Shown here: in pieces, positions 52,808 through 62,370 of the stretch
How positions within the stretch are numbered: the first letter of the stretch is position 1
Layout of the letters: each line of letters opens with the position of its first letter
NCBI RefSeq assembly: GCF_025685545.1
Contig: NZ_JAGSYC010000025.1
Span: 682,001 to 746,000, forward strand
DNA length: 64,000 nt
Direction of reading: 5' to 3'
Source of the DNA: Granulicella paludicola
Lineage (GTDB): Bacteria; Acidobacteriota; Terriglobia; Terriglobales; Acidobacteriaceae
Notes under the pieces: model-generated
What the model was told of the DNA's origin: nothing
Databases searched by the model: none
Seen by the model: only the letters and a program-made list of their open reading frames with translations
Position numbers and translations under genes: made by a program

Positions 52808-55630
52808 TTACCGGCCCTTAGGTGTGAGTCCGAAGGTGACGGAGAGCATGATGCTACGCGCTGGCAGGATACTGATGGCGTCCTGTCCATTAATGGGCGT
52901 CTGCCCCACTGTGTTGAACGGGTCGACGTAGGTGATGCCGTTCACTATGACGCTCTGCGTGATCGGTTTACCTGCCAGTGAAGCACTGGTGATGTTGTGG
53001 TTGTCGAAGATATTGTTTAGGGACAGAGCTAACGTCGTGTTTGTGAAACGGCCTGAGCGGACGGTGTAGTTGACGTTTGCGTTGGTTAGGGTGAAGGGGT
53101 TCACTGTGTACTGATTGTGATAGGAGCTAACATCCTGATACTGCGTTCCGACGCGCTTGTTGAAGATGCCGACATCCCAGGACTTCTTCTGGTAAGTCAG
53201 ACCCTCGGTTTCGATGTCTGAGGGAGTGTTCGCAACATGTTGACCTGACGGTGCGGTGAAGGTGTACTGCGCTGTCGTGGTGGTGCAGCCGGTGGTACCC
53301 GTGGTGCAGCTTCCCGCCAGCGTTCCATTGTAGGTGGCACTATCGTAGCTGCCGTTGAGGTAGAGGCTGAGGCCTGCTACGAGATAGATGTTGCCTTCCG
53401 CCTCAAAGCCAACCGTGTTCGTGCTGGGCGTAAGGAAGTAGACGGGCTCGCCGGTGGAGAGCGGTGTGAACGAAGAGTATGTGTTGTCGAAGTGAATGTG
53501 AAAGAGATCGGCATCGAAGGTGACGCGCTTGAGCTTCAGCACAGTGCCGCCCTGGTACGTCAGGTTCTTTTGCTGCTTAGGAAGTGTCGCAACAGGCACA
53601 CCGCTTGCACCCTGGCTGAAGTCAAAGACTGCGGAAGGAGGCACGACGCTGCCCGTTGCTCCCTGGAAGTAGGCCGACCAGTTATTACGAATGCGGTAGT
53701 TGACAGAGCCCGAGGGCAAGGTCGACAGGTAGCTGCCACCGTTGGTGATGAAGGTGGACGGGTTGCCATTGAGCGGGCCAATCTTGCCACCGTTGTCGGC
53801 ATACTGCTTGGTGCCGATGGTGTAGTAGGCCCATTTGACTCCGGGTGTCATGGTCAGCTTCGAGCCGAAGTGAAACTCATACTCTGCGAAAGGCTGATAA
53901 GAGTTAGTGACGTAGGTCTCCGAGAAGTTGGGCAGCGTCGAATCTGCGTGCGATGAGCTGGTTGGATCGGAAGGATACTGGTGGCGGTTGGTGTTCGCCC
54001 ACTCATACCAGAGACCGGCGCGCAGGATGCCATGCTTCGATACCTGCGAGAGCTCCGAGGTCTCACCGTACTTGCGGTAGCTGTTGTACTTGTCGACCGC
54101 ACAGGGATAAGCCGAGACAGAGATTCCATTGACGGTGCTGACCGTGCCGACATTGCACGGAGCGATCTTTAATCCGAGGTACGTCTTCGATCCATTGATG
54201 CTGGTAGCGTCGGTGATGGTAGTGGCCTTCGAGTAGTACTCCGAGTTGTCGTAGTTGTAGGTGTAAGGCTTGATATCGAAGATGAAGCCCTTACCGAGGT
54301 CCGAGTGCACGCCGACGTATTCGAAGTCGGTGGGCACATGGTAGTAGTTGTATTTATCGTCGAGATACAAAAGCGGATCGGAGTTGTTGGTCAGCAGGAA
54401 GTTGAGACCGGCGCCAGTGAACGGATAAAGACCGCCAGGTCCGCCGGTGAGAGCACAGCTATAAGCGCTGGTCGAGCTGACGCCGTACATCTGGCAGCGG
54501 GTCGCGCTGAAGTTCGGCGTGTTGGCATCGAGCCAGATGACGGCGGAGAAGCCGGTGAGAGTTGTCTTGTTGCTGAGGCGGTATTGGAACTGGATATCGC
54601 CGCCGTTGCGCTGCTGGTTGTTCAGGCTCTGATAGCCATGCGACTGCAGGTGGTGGATGTCGAGGTTGAGGTTGAACTTCTGTCCCGGGCCAAAGTTGCC
54701 GGAGTCATACTGCGCGTCGTAGAGAAAGGTATTGAACGATCCGCCGGAGAAAGTGGCACGCAGATTGTCGATGGGGGAGAAACGCTTGGAGAGCAGGTGG
54801 ATGGAGCCGCCGAAAGGGGCAGGTCCGATGGTCGATGCCGAGCCGGGGGAACGATCAAAGTCGATACCGCCGAGAAATTGAGCAGGGAAGAACGCCCATG
54901 AGTGATGGGTAGGGGTGTTGGTGTCGTAGAAGGGGATGCCATCGAAGTCGATGTCGTAGTCGCCGTCGGGGAAGCCGCGGAAGTAGGTGCTGGACTGACC
55001 GAGGCCGACGCCGTTGCTGTTGGTGGTAAAGGTGCCGGGCGCCATCTCGACGGCCTCACCGTAATCGGCCACGGGCGACATGAAGTCCTTAATCATGGTC
55101 GAGGTGATCTCGGTGCGAGCGGAGGTCTCCGAGAGCACAGCGTCCATGGGAGCAAGAGAGGCCGCAACGGAGTGCGTCTGGTCGGCGTCGACGGTGATGT
55201 CCGTGGTTGCGCTGCCGATGGGGAGTGAGAAGGTGATTTCTGTGCCGCTCTCGCTGAGCACGATGCCGTTCTTCATAACGGCGCTGAAACCGGGCGCCAC
55301 AGCAACGAGATCGTAGGTGCCGGTGGGCAGATTGCTGATGGAGTAGTGCCCCTTGGCGTCGGTGGTCACGGTCTTGTTGCGTTTGGTGGAGGTCTCGTGC
55401 AGGGTGACGGTCGCGTTAGCGATGAGTCCACCCTTGGCGTCTTGTACGGTGCCCTGGAGAGTGGCTGTCGCCTGGCCGCTGTGCGTGTGGATGCCGGTGG
55501 CATAGGGACGCATCGCCGGGGCGGCAAGCATCAGTTTGGTCGAGAGCGTGCAGAGGCTTGCGACCACGAAGAGCCGCAGACTGCGCGAGGCGCTGAACCG
55601 CAGCTGCACACGAGAGATTTCAATCAACAT
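52808..55630 (-). CDS. TonB-dependent receptor next to phosphoesterase genes
   Basis: 940 residues. After a signal peptide near 18-37 (LRLFVVASLCTLSTKLMLAA) comes a CarboxypepD_reg-like domain at 55-140 (TLQGTVQDAKGGLIANATVT), a plug domain at about 160-270 with SSTYFRGFPDGDYDIDFDGI, and a barrel of long aromatic-rich strands ending in SIMLSVTFGLTPKGR. The terminus lacks the usual final Phe because LTPKGR follows the last strand. The Asp-rich plug segment is distinctive. Ligand unknown; its downstream neighbours encode two exported phosphoesterases, so an organophosphate or phospholipid-derived ligand is a reasonable guess. ATG 55630 is preceded by an AGGGA-rich leader. Confidence 0.92.
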   Translation of the reverse strand: MLIEISRVQLRFSASRSLRLFVVASLCTLSTKLMLAAPAMRPYATGIHTHSGQATATLQGTVQDAKGGLIANATVTLHETSTKRNKTVTTDAKGHYSISNLPTGTYDLVAVAPGFSAVMKNGIVLSESGTEITFSLPIGSATTDITVDADQTHSVAASLAPMDAVLSETSARTEITSTMIKDFMSPVADYGEAVEMAPGTFTTNSNGVGLGQSSTYFRGFPDGDYDIDFDGIPFYDTNTPTHHSWAFFPAQFLGGIDFDRSPGSASTIGPAPFGGSIHLLSKRFSPIDNLRATFSGGSFNTFLYDAQYDSGNFGPGQKFNLNLDIHHLQSHGYQSLNNQQRNGGDIQFQYRLSNKTTLTGFSAVIWLDANTPNFSATRCQMYGVSSTSAYSCALTGGPGGLYPFTGAGLNFLLTNNSDPLLYLDDKYNYYHVPTDFEYVGVHSDLGKGFIFDIKPYTYNYDNSEYYSKATTITDATSINGSKTYLGLKIAPCNVGTVSTVNGISVSAYPCAVDKYNSYRKYGETSELSQVSKHGILRAGLWYEWANTNRHQYPSDPTSSSHADSTLPNFSETYVTNSYQPFAEYEFHFGSKLTMTPGVKWAYYTIGTKQYADNGGKIGPLNGNPSTFITNGGSYLSTLPSGSVNYRIRNNWSAYFQGATGSVVPPSAVFDFSQGASGVPVATLPKQQKNLTYQGGTVLKLKRVTFDADLFHIHFDNTYSSFTPLSTGEPVYFLTPSTNTVGFEAEGNIYLVAGLSLYLNGSYDSATYNGTLAGSCTTGTTGCTTTTAQYTFTAPSGQHVANTPSDIETEGLTYQKKSWDVGIFNKRVGTQYQDVSSYHNQYTVNPFTLTNANVNYTVRSGRFTNTTLALSLNNIFDNHNITSASLAGKPITQSVIVNGITYVDPFNTVGQTPINGQDAISILPARSIMLSVTFGLTPKGR

Positions 55631-56385
55631 TGTTTGTCCTTCCCTGAGGGAGAGTTCTTAGCCTGGCGCAACACTGTCTGCGTTTCCGTGAGGTACTCCA
55701 TGAGAGGTCATGGCGAAGCTGGATTTCGAGGTGAAATCCGCGACTGGCCGCAGAGCAAATGGCTTACTGGCTTGGTATCACTTTGTCAGGGAAGGACGCC
55801 GTTCTCGTAACGGACTCGTGAAAGCTTGGTGACAGGAGTGTTAATGGCGGAGGGGTCTGTGGAATATGAAGCTAACCTTAAGGTTCTGGCGGAAACGTAT
55901 ATGTTTATTGATCGAAATGTAGCACCAGGGTATCTCCTGAGCCGCCAGCGAGGCGTGGCAGGGAGGCTGCCAACCTGTTCGTGGAGTCTTTGAGCGCCAT
56001 CCCAAGAGTGGCATCTGTTGCGTCCACTAATACGCTGACGGGCAACGTCACGCGCGAAAGTTGGAACGCAAAGGGCTTCCGATCTTTGCAGTAAGCGCAA
56101 AACTACGCGTGAATGGGCGTGAAGCCTTCAAACGCGCTGAAGGCGAAGAAACCGATCTTATTTGAGGAACCTGCAGACGGAAGGGTATAGCAAGGCCACG
56201 AGAAGAGCCATCGTTGGCGATATCTTGAATTTGTGATGGTGTTGAAGGGAGTGCGGCAACATCTTCGTTCGGATAACGGGTCGGTTTTCGTGGCTTGTGA
56301 CCGCGCATATGATGGCCGTTACAGGAGCCAAGACTTGTACTGCAACGATCCAAAACAAGAGATTCAGCTTTGCTTTGGACAGCGA
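55631..56385. other. Long gene-free gap (755 bases) upstream of the receptor gene
   Basis: All frames here are short, unlike any family I know, and lack good starts. The GC content drops locally near 55840-55930 (TATGAAGC, ATATGTTTATTGATCGAAAT), which is a fitting place for the promoter of the minus-strand receptor gene. I could not identify a binding site, RNA or gene remnant. Confidence 0.5.
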
Positions 56386-59241
56386 TCAAAACCCTACCAG
56401 GCGGGCTGTGAATTGGAATCCACGCGGACCGCCGATGCGTGTGGTGCCTGGTGCGTAGAGCGCCTGCCCTGCGGAGAAGAGCGGGCTTCCTGGCGAGCCG
56501 AAAAGGCTCACCTGCTGCGGGCCGAAGCTACGATTGCTGGCGCCTGTCACGTTGAAGATATCCATAAAGAGATCGAGGTGATGACCTTCGCCTTTGAGGG
56601 TGAAATCCTTCACTACGCGAACGTCCCCATCACCGAAGACAGGGCCGCGATAGATATTGCGAGGCGTTACAACTCCGTTCACGACGGCACGATCATTGAA
56701 GTCGTTTGCGTCGTTTTGTGTATCGAAGCCAACGAGAGCAGAGTACGGAGAACCTGACTGCGCCACTATCAACGGATTGAGTTTGAAGCCTAGCGGAAGA
56801 TTGAAGATTCCCGCTATGTTCAGCACATGCCGCACGTCGAGGTTCGAGTATGCATTTTCTGCTCGGAGATCGAAAGGGTTCAGGGCAGAGCTGATGCTGT
56901 ACGGGCCATCGCTGGAGTCGCCGTCTTTCGTCTGCGATAGGGTGTAGTTCAGGCTGATCTGCGAGCGCGTGGATAGCTTCGCGAGGGCGGACAGAGTGAG
57001 ACCGTCATAATGGGCATGCGCGCTTGACTGGTTCACCATCTCTCTGCCGATTGCGAGGATTGGTCGCAGAGCAGGGAAGATCGGCACCCCTTGCGCGTTG
57101 ATCGTTGGTGCGTTCAGATTTTCGTCAACGGTGCGCTGTAGCTTCCACGTGGAGGCGTGCAGATACTCTGCGCGCATGATGAGCTTCGAGTCCACGGTCT
57201 CATCCACACTTGCCGCGCTCTGGAACGAGCGGGGATTGCGGAAGAGGGGATCGATGGCTTCAACGAGAGACTGGGGAGTGGTCAGCCCACTGGGCACTGT
57301 GCCCAACGCGATAGGCGTCGTGGTTCTTGCGTTGGTGAGGGTAAGCAGGGCGGGATCGAAGTAGCTATCCGCAGTGACCGTCTGTGTGCCATTATCTGCG
57401 AAGACACGATGGAAGATCGTTGCCGGAGTGGGCGCGTCGTATAGCCCGCTAGATACGCGTACCACGGTGCGGTCATTTGCGCGCCAGGCCAGTCCGACGC
57501 GGGGTTGCCACTGCGCTAAATCATTGGGGACGCGTTGTGACTGGGCGATGAGCGTGTTGGCGTTGAAGGGCTGTGGGTTCCACTGGCCTGCCCAGCGAAG
57601 GCCTGCCGTAAGGGTCAAGCCGCGATGCAGTTCGACACGCTCGTTCGCATACAAGCCGAGACTCTTTACCGCCTCGTTGTAACGCACATTGCCGGTCACG
57701 AAGGTCTGCTGGAAGCGCCGAGGAGCATTGTCTAGATAGTCAGCCAGAGAGCTGTAGTCGAAGCGCCCGTTGAGGTTTTCTTCGCGCTGCTCGTAGGACG
57801 GATCGTAGAAAAACGCTCCTCCAAAACTCAGCAGCGAACGACCTCGCGAGAGCGTAACGTCGTCCGTGATCTGCCATTGCTGGGCGGTGTAGAGATGAGT
57901 GCCGAGGGTGCTGCCACCGAGCGTGCCGAATCCGTTGATGACGAACGCAGGAGCCGTCGAGAGCGGCGTGATCGCACGGTGATCGCTGGACCACGCAACC
58001 AGAGCGCGGTTGACGCTTGTTGCACTTAGAACAGTCGAGAGACCCACCTTCGCGAAGAGACTCTGTCCGCTCTCGTTCGCTGCGGTGGATGCGGCTCCAA
58101 GTGTGCGCTCTTCGCCATCGCCGCTGAGATCTTCCATACGCGCGGAGCGAACGCGCGTCCCAGCGATCTCCAGGTTCAACGTGTTTCTCGTGCCGAGAAT
58201 GGCATCGAGGCGGCCCGAAATGGCAAGAGGTTTGTCGCGTTCTTTGATCTGCCCCTGCAGCGCGAGCAGGTTTGTGGGAGTTGCGAACGTTGGTGCTTGG
58301 GGCGCGAACTCGGTGAATCGAGGCGCGTGTAGAAGGTTCTGCTCGATGCCGGCGTAGAAGAAAAGTTTGTTCTTCACGATGGGGCCGCCGTCGGAGAGAC
58401 CGAAGTTGTTCATCGTATTGCTCGGGCTATTGCCGAAGGCGTCCGAGGATGTAAGTGTGGCTGGCCTTGCCGTGTAGAAGGCTTCGCCGTGAAGACGATT
58501 CGAGCCTTCTTTTGTCGCGACGTTGACGAAGCCTGCGCTTGTGAAGCCGACCTCGGCAGAGGCGCCGGCAGTCACGAGCTGAAACTCGCGTACGACTGTC
58601 TGCGGCAAGAAAAAAGGATGATCCTCGGCGGTGCGCGCGGAACCGAAAAGCGGGCTAGAGAAGGCGACATCGTCGACCTGAGTGATGAGCGCATTGGTTC
58701 TCTGTCCATCGACGCTCGTGCCGTCGTCGTTGTCATGGGAGTCCGCGGTGAATTGATCGAACTGTGTCACATCTCGATCGCGATTCGGTAAGTACGTCTC
58801 GGTAAGGCCTGCGAAGAAGGTGCTGACGGAGGCTTCGCTCTGGTTGATCGGCGGGGCCGTCGTGTTTCCTTCGGAGGTGCCAGCGCGTGCCGACACGGTC
58901 GTTTTCTGTTTCACGTCGGTGATGTCCAGCTTGATCGCAATGTCTATGCTGCTGCCCAGACCGACCGTGAGCTTCGTGGGTTTGCGCAGCTTGAGCGACT
59001 TCGTTTGCGCATCGAGGGTGTATGCACCCGGAACGAGACCATTGATACGAAATTCGCCAACTGCATCCGACCGAACGACACGAATGGTTGCCAGATCCGT
59101 ACTACGAATCGTGATCGTCGCTTGCGGAATGGCGAGTCCTTGTGGATCGGTAACCTTGCCGAAGATGGAGCCGGTGCTGTTCTGCGCGAGCAAAGTGCCC
59201 GCGCAGAACAGGAGTACGAATAAGGCAGATAGCCGACGCAT
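56386..59241 (-). CDS. TonB-dependent receptor, second of a coupled pair
   Basis: 951 residues. Signal peptide 1-19 (LSALFVLLFCAGTLLAQ), CarboxypepD_reg-like domain 24-110 (GSIFGKVTDPQGLAIPQATI), plug about 130-240 (ALITQVDDVAFSSPLFGSA, then VVREFQLVTAGASAEVGFTS) and a barrel ending GFQFTARLVGF with terminal Phe. The AEVGFTSAGFVNVATKEGSN segment is the usual end of the plug. Its ATG at 59241 shares one base with the TGA of the upstream receptor gene (TGATG), so translation is probably coupled by termination-reinitiation. The two neighbours are only distantly alike in sequence, so they may bind different ligands or work as a heteromer; both ideas are inference. Confidence 0.92.
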   Translation of the reverse strand: MRRLSALFVLLFCAGTLLAQNSTGSIFGKVTDPQGLAIPQATITIRSTDLATIRVVRSDAVGEFRINGLVPGAYTLDAQTKSLKLRKPTKLTVGLGSSIDIAIKLDITDVKQKTTVSARAGTSEGNTTAPPINQSEASVSTFFAGLTETYLPNRDRDVTQFDQFTADSHDNDDGTSVDGQRTNALITQVDDVAFSSPLFGSARTAEDHPFFLPQTVVREFQLVTAGASAEVGFTSAGFVNVATKEGSNRLHGEAFYTARPATLTSSDAFGNSPSNTMNNFGLSDGGPIVKNKLFFYAGIEQNLLHAPRFTEFAPQAPTFATPTNLLALQGQIKERDKPLAISGRLDAILGTRNTLNLEIAGTRVRSARMEDLSGDGEERTLGAASTAANESGQSLFAKVGLSTVLSATSVNRALVAWSSDHRAITPLSTAPAFVINGFGTLGGSTLGTHLYTAQQWQITDDVTLSRGRSLLSFGGAFFYDPSYEQREENLNGRFDYSSLADYLDNAPRRFQQTFVTGNVRYNEAVKSLGLYANERVELHRGLTLTAGLRWAGQWNPQPFNANTLIAQSQRVPNDLAQWQPRVGLAWRANDRTVVRVSSGLYDAPTPATIFHRVFADNGTQTVTADSYFDPALLTLTNARTTTPIALGTVPSGLTTPQSLVEAIDPLFRNPRSFQSAASVDETVDSKLIMRAEYLHASTWKLQRTVDENLNAPTINAQGVPIFPALRPILAIGREMVNQSSAHAHYDGLTLSALAKLSTRSQISLNYTLSQTKDGDSSDGPYSISSALNPFDLRAENAYSNLDVRHVLNIAGIFNLPLGFKLNPLIVAQSGSPYSALVGFDTQNDANDFNDRAVVNGVVTPRNIYRGPVFGDGDVRVVKDFTLKGEGHHLDLFMDIFNVTGASNRSFGPQQVSLFGSPGSPLFSAGQALYAPGTTRIGGPRGFQFTARLVGF

Positions 59242-62213
59242 CAGAAACTTACCTTTGCCGAGAACTGCAATTCACGCGCGGGTAGCTGTGCTGTAGCACC
59301 TGCGCTCGGAACGCCCAGTGTCGGCGACGGCGAGGTGCCGGTTCCGTACACGCCGTTGAACGTGACGAAGTTGGGATGGTTGTTGACGTTGAAGGCCTCG
59401 GCGCGCAGGTCGAGATGCACTCGTTGATAGATGGGGAACGAGCGTTCGACGAAGGGGTCGACGTAGTACATAGCTCGACCGCGACCGGTGTTGCGCCCTA
59501 CAAGCACGCCATTGATGATGGGCCGGTCGGTCGTCGCACCCGTATCTCCGCTGTTGGTCAATCCAGTGGTCAGGTTATAGGGCAAGCCGCCGGCCATTGT
59601 CGCGATCCCACCGATTTTGATCTTCAGCGGAGCGGTATAAAAGCCGCTCAGGACGAATCGGTTGCGCTGGTCGTAAAGTGCGTTGCCGTACTCAGCTGGG
59701 CCAGTCTTGAGTGGATCGTTGGGGTTCTGGCTTGTCGCGTCGGGATCGACGTTATCCAAGGTGTGAGACCAGGTGTAGCTCGCAAGCAGAACGCCCCTAT
59801 CGCCGAAACTCTTGCGCAGGTTTACATCGAGAGCGTCATAGTGCAGAAAGCCATTGTTCACGTCGCTCTGGATGACGCTGTACGGAGGCTGCGTGGCCGC
59901 TGTCGACGCGGTGCAACTCGTACCCTTCTGCGCGAAGTAGTAGACCCAGTAAGGTCGACTGCAGTTCGTTGCGATCGCCGAGCGAACGGTGATGTTGTCG
60001 GTGCGTACGAAGGAGGCGGGCGCGTCCACGTCGAGCGGTCGCAGAATGCGCAGTCCGTGGGTGCCAACGTAATCCACGCTCAGCACGGTCTCGCGCGCCA
60101 GGCGCTGTTCGACGCTCAAGGTGTCTTGCTCGGAGTACGGGTTCAGCAGCTTGCTTGGGTAGCCAACCAGCGTGGAAGTGGGAAAGAACTGGTTCAGGTA
60201 CGCACTCTCGCCGGGGCGGATATAGAGGCTGCGGAGGGGGGCGACTGCACCCGTAGGGAACGATGGCAGAGGGGCTGCAGCAATGCTGGTGGGGAATCCG
60301 ACCTGTCCGGGCGTCGCGGTGTAACTGAAGACGCCGGTGGGCCCGGTAAGCGCATAGCTCGCTTCTTCGTTGTCTACGATCTGCGAGTAGTAGATGCCGA
60401 AGCCACCACGGATGATGGTCTTGCCTCTGCCGAAGACATCGAGATCGAAGCCTACGCGTGGGGCGAAGTTCTTGTGCGCGTCGGTAAAGGTCTGCCCCTC
60501 GTAGCGCAGGCCGAGGTTTAGGGTGAGTCTGTTGCTGAGGCGATAGTCGTCCTGCGCGAAGACTGCATAGAGTGCATCGTTCACGGTATAGTTCGCGTTG
60601 CCATAACTCTGCGAGTAGTTTGCGACATTGGCGATGTTGTTCAAGTATGCGGAGCTCTCGCAGTAGGCATCGACCTGGGCTGCAGTCGCACCTGCAAGAG
60701 TGCAGGTGTTGTAGGTGAACTTGCCGAGATAGACGGGGCCACCGAACTCTTTACTGTTGCCGCCAGTGTGCGCGAAGATCAGTTCTGTGCCGAACGAGAG
60801 CTGATGCCGGTGCAGAGAAGCGGACACGACATCGTTGACCTCGTACTGATGGTTCATCAGCAGGGCACTCTGGCTAGTGCCGCTGGTGAATGTGGAGGAC
60901 GATCCGCCGCCGGAGATAGGCACGCTGAACTGAGTGGAGAATACGACCGGATCGAACTCGGTAATGGGCGAGCCAAGCTGAAACTCTGCACGCAGGTTGT
61001 TCACCAGGTGCGAGCTCAGCTGCGTTGTGTCACCGATCTCCGTAGTGTAGGTGCGACGACGGAAAGTGCGTGCCACGTTTGCCAGCGTCGATCCGCCAAC
61101 GGTGCCATTAGGATTGGTGTCGTAGAATCCGTCGCCAGCAAAGCGGAAAAAAGTATTGTTCTTCTCGCCCAACTGGTGGTCGAGGCGAAGGGTGCCCATG
61201 AGGTCGTGATAGTGGCCGATGAAGTTGCCTGGCGCAAGCGGCGAGGTGATAGGACTCGCACGGTTCTGCTGCGTCTCTTCTACGGCCCCGAAGAAGTGTG
61301 TGGCATCGCCTTTGCCCACCCGGCCGCCGAGCGAGGCCGCAAACTGGTCCATGCTGTCGTTCACGATGTCATTTCCGCTGGCTGCATTCGCGGTCGTAAA
61401 GCCGGAAAGCCTGGCTTCCGTGCCGGATGGACGATAGAGCGCGAGCAAATCGCCGTGCAGCCTATTACCGCCGCTCTTCGTCACGATATTCACCACGCTG
61501 CCTGTGCCATATCCGTACTGCGCACTGAAGGCGTTGGTCAGAACGGAGACCTCTTCGACAGCATCTTCAGGAATATTGGTAAAGATCGTCTGCCGCCCCC
61601 AGCCATCGTTGCCGTTCGCTCCGTCGATCTCGAACCACGTCTGTCGGCGTCCCGAGCCGTTGGTTGTGAAGAGGTCCTGATTCATAAAAACGTCGCCCTG
61701 ATTGATGGCTGGGCGGTTCGCCGCGTTAAGCAGCGGCAGATAGGTGATGCGGCGGTTCAACAGCGGCGTCTCCTGGATTTGCGTTGCGCTCAAGAAGTCG
61801 CCCAGTTGCGGCTGGTCAAGATGAACGTCTGTTGCGAATCCTGCTACATCCACCCGCGTTGTAGCTGGCTCGACGCTCAGCGTTACCGTCACCTTCGCCG
61901 TGCTGCCGCCTGCGACCGAGATGTGCTGCACCGTCGCGGGCGCAAAGCCATTCTTCTCACTGCGGACGTTGTAACTACCTGCGGCGGGTAAACCGTTGAG
62001 GGTGAAGTCGCCGTGGCTATCTGAGATCACGGAGAGTGACAGGCCGGTGAGAGCGTTGGTCACCGTGATGGTCGCGCCGGGAATCTGCGCATGCGTGGTG
62101 TCCTGCACCACGCCGGTCAAGGTTACGGTATCGGGCGTCTGGGCGTGCAGCGAACCGCTTATCGTCATGGCTGCAAACAGCGCGAGAAAACGTCTCCTGA
62201 AATTGCTTGTCAC
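59241..62213 (-). CDS. TonB-dependent receptor, first of a coupled pair
   Basis: 990 residues from GTG 62213, which has AGAGGA six bases upstream and gives a proper signal peptide (FRRRFLALFAAMTISGSLHAQ); the open frame above it has no such features. CarboxypepD_reg-like domain about 30-115 (TLTGVVQDTTHAQIPGATI), plug about 125-250 with DLFTTNGSGRRQTWFEIDGA and VEEVSVLTNAFSAQYGYGTG, then the barrel, which ends in QLPARELQFSAKVSF with terminal Phe. It contains several Cys pairs in loops (CTLAGATAAQVDAYCE, CSRPYW, GTSC), more than usual for the family. Its stop overlaps the start of the next receptor gene. The gap of 157 bases upstream ends at the VPS10-type gene. Confidence 0.92.
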   Translation of the reverse strand: MTSNFRRRFLALFAAMTISGSLHAQTPDTVTLTGVVQDTTHAQIPGATITVTNALTGLSLSVISDSHGDFTLNGLPAAGSYNVRSEKNGFAPATVQHISVAGGSTAKVTVTLSVEPATTRVDVAGFATDVHLDQPQLGDFLSATQIQETPLLNRRITYLPLLNAANRPAINQGDVFMNQDLFTTNGSGRRQTWFEIDGANGNDGWGRQTIFTNIPEDAVEEVSVLTNAFSAQYGYGTGSVVNIVTKSGGNRLHGDLLALYRPSGTEARLSGFTTANAASGNDIVNDSMDQFAASLGGRVGKGDATHFFGAVEETQQNRASPITSPLAPGNFIGHYHDLMGTLRLDHQLGEKNNTFFRFAGDGFYDTNPNGTVGGSTLANVARTFRRRTYTTEIGDTTQLSSHLVNNLRAEFQLGSPITEFDPVVFSTQFSVPISGGGSSSTFTSGTSQSALLMNHQYEVNDVVSASLHRHQLSFGTELIFAHTGGNSKEFGGPVYLGKFTYNTCTLAGATAAQVDAYCESSAYLNNIANVANYSQSYGNANYTVNDALYAVFAQDDYRLSNRLTLNLGLRYEGQTFTDAHKNFAPRVGFDLDVFGRGKTIIRGGFGIYYSQIVDNEEASYALTGPTGVFSYTATPGQVGFPTSIAAAPLPSFPTGAVAPLRSLYIRPGESAYLNQFFPTSTLVGYPSKLLNPYSEQDTLSVEQRLARETVLSVDYVGTHGLRILRPLDVDAPASFVRTDNITVRSAIATNCSRPYWVYYFAQKGTSCTASTAATQPPYSVIQSDVNNGFLHYDALDVNLRKSFGDRGVLLASYTWSHTLDNVDPDATSQNPNDPLKTGPAEYGNALYDQRNRFVLSGFYTAPLKIKIGGIATMAGGLPYNLTTGLTNSGDTGATTDRPIINGVLVGRNTGRGRAMYYVDPFVERSFPIYQRVHLDLRAEAFNVNNHPNFVTFNGVYGTGTSPSPTLGVPSAGATAQLPARELQFSAKVSF

Positions 62214-62338
62214 TTGATGTCCTCTTGTAATCGTCTTGCAGATGAATGCGCTGTCATCTATGAAGGTGCAACGCTCCCTTGTCGCGGAACAATGCACCAC
62301 GCTCTTGTTTGTAAGTTTGTACTGTGAAACTGACGGGC

Positions 62339-62359
62339 AGGGAAGGCTGTGCCCTCCCT
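62339..62359 (-). terminator. Weak hairpin after the VPS10-type gene
   Basis: AGGGAAGGC (62339-62347) and GCCCTCCCT (62351-62359) pair with one mismatch over TGT, 12 bases beyond the stop codon. No clear T-run follows on the minus strand, so termination is uncertain. Confidence 0.35.
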
Positions 62360-62370
62360 ACCTCGTTGCG

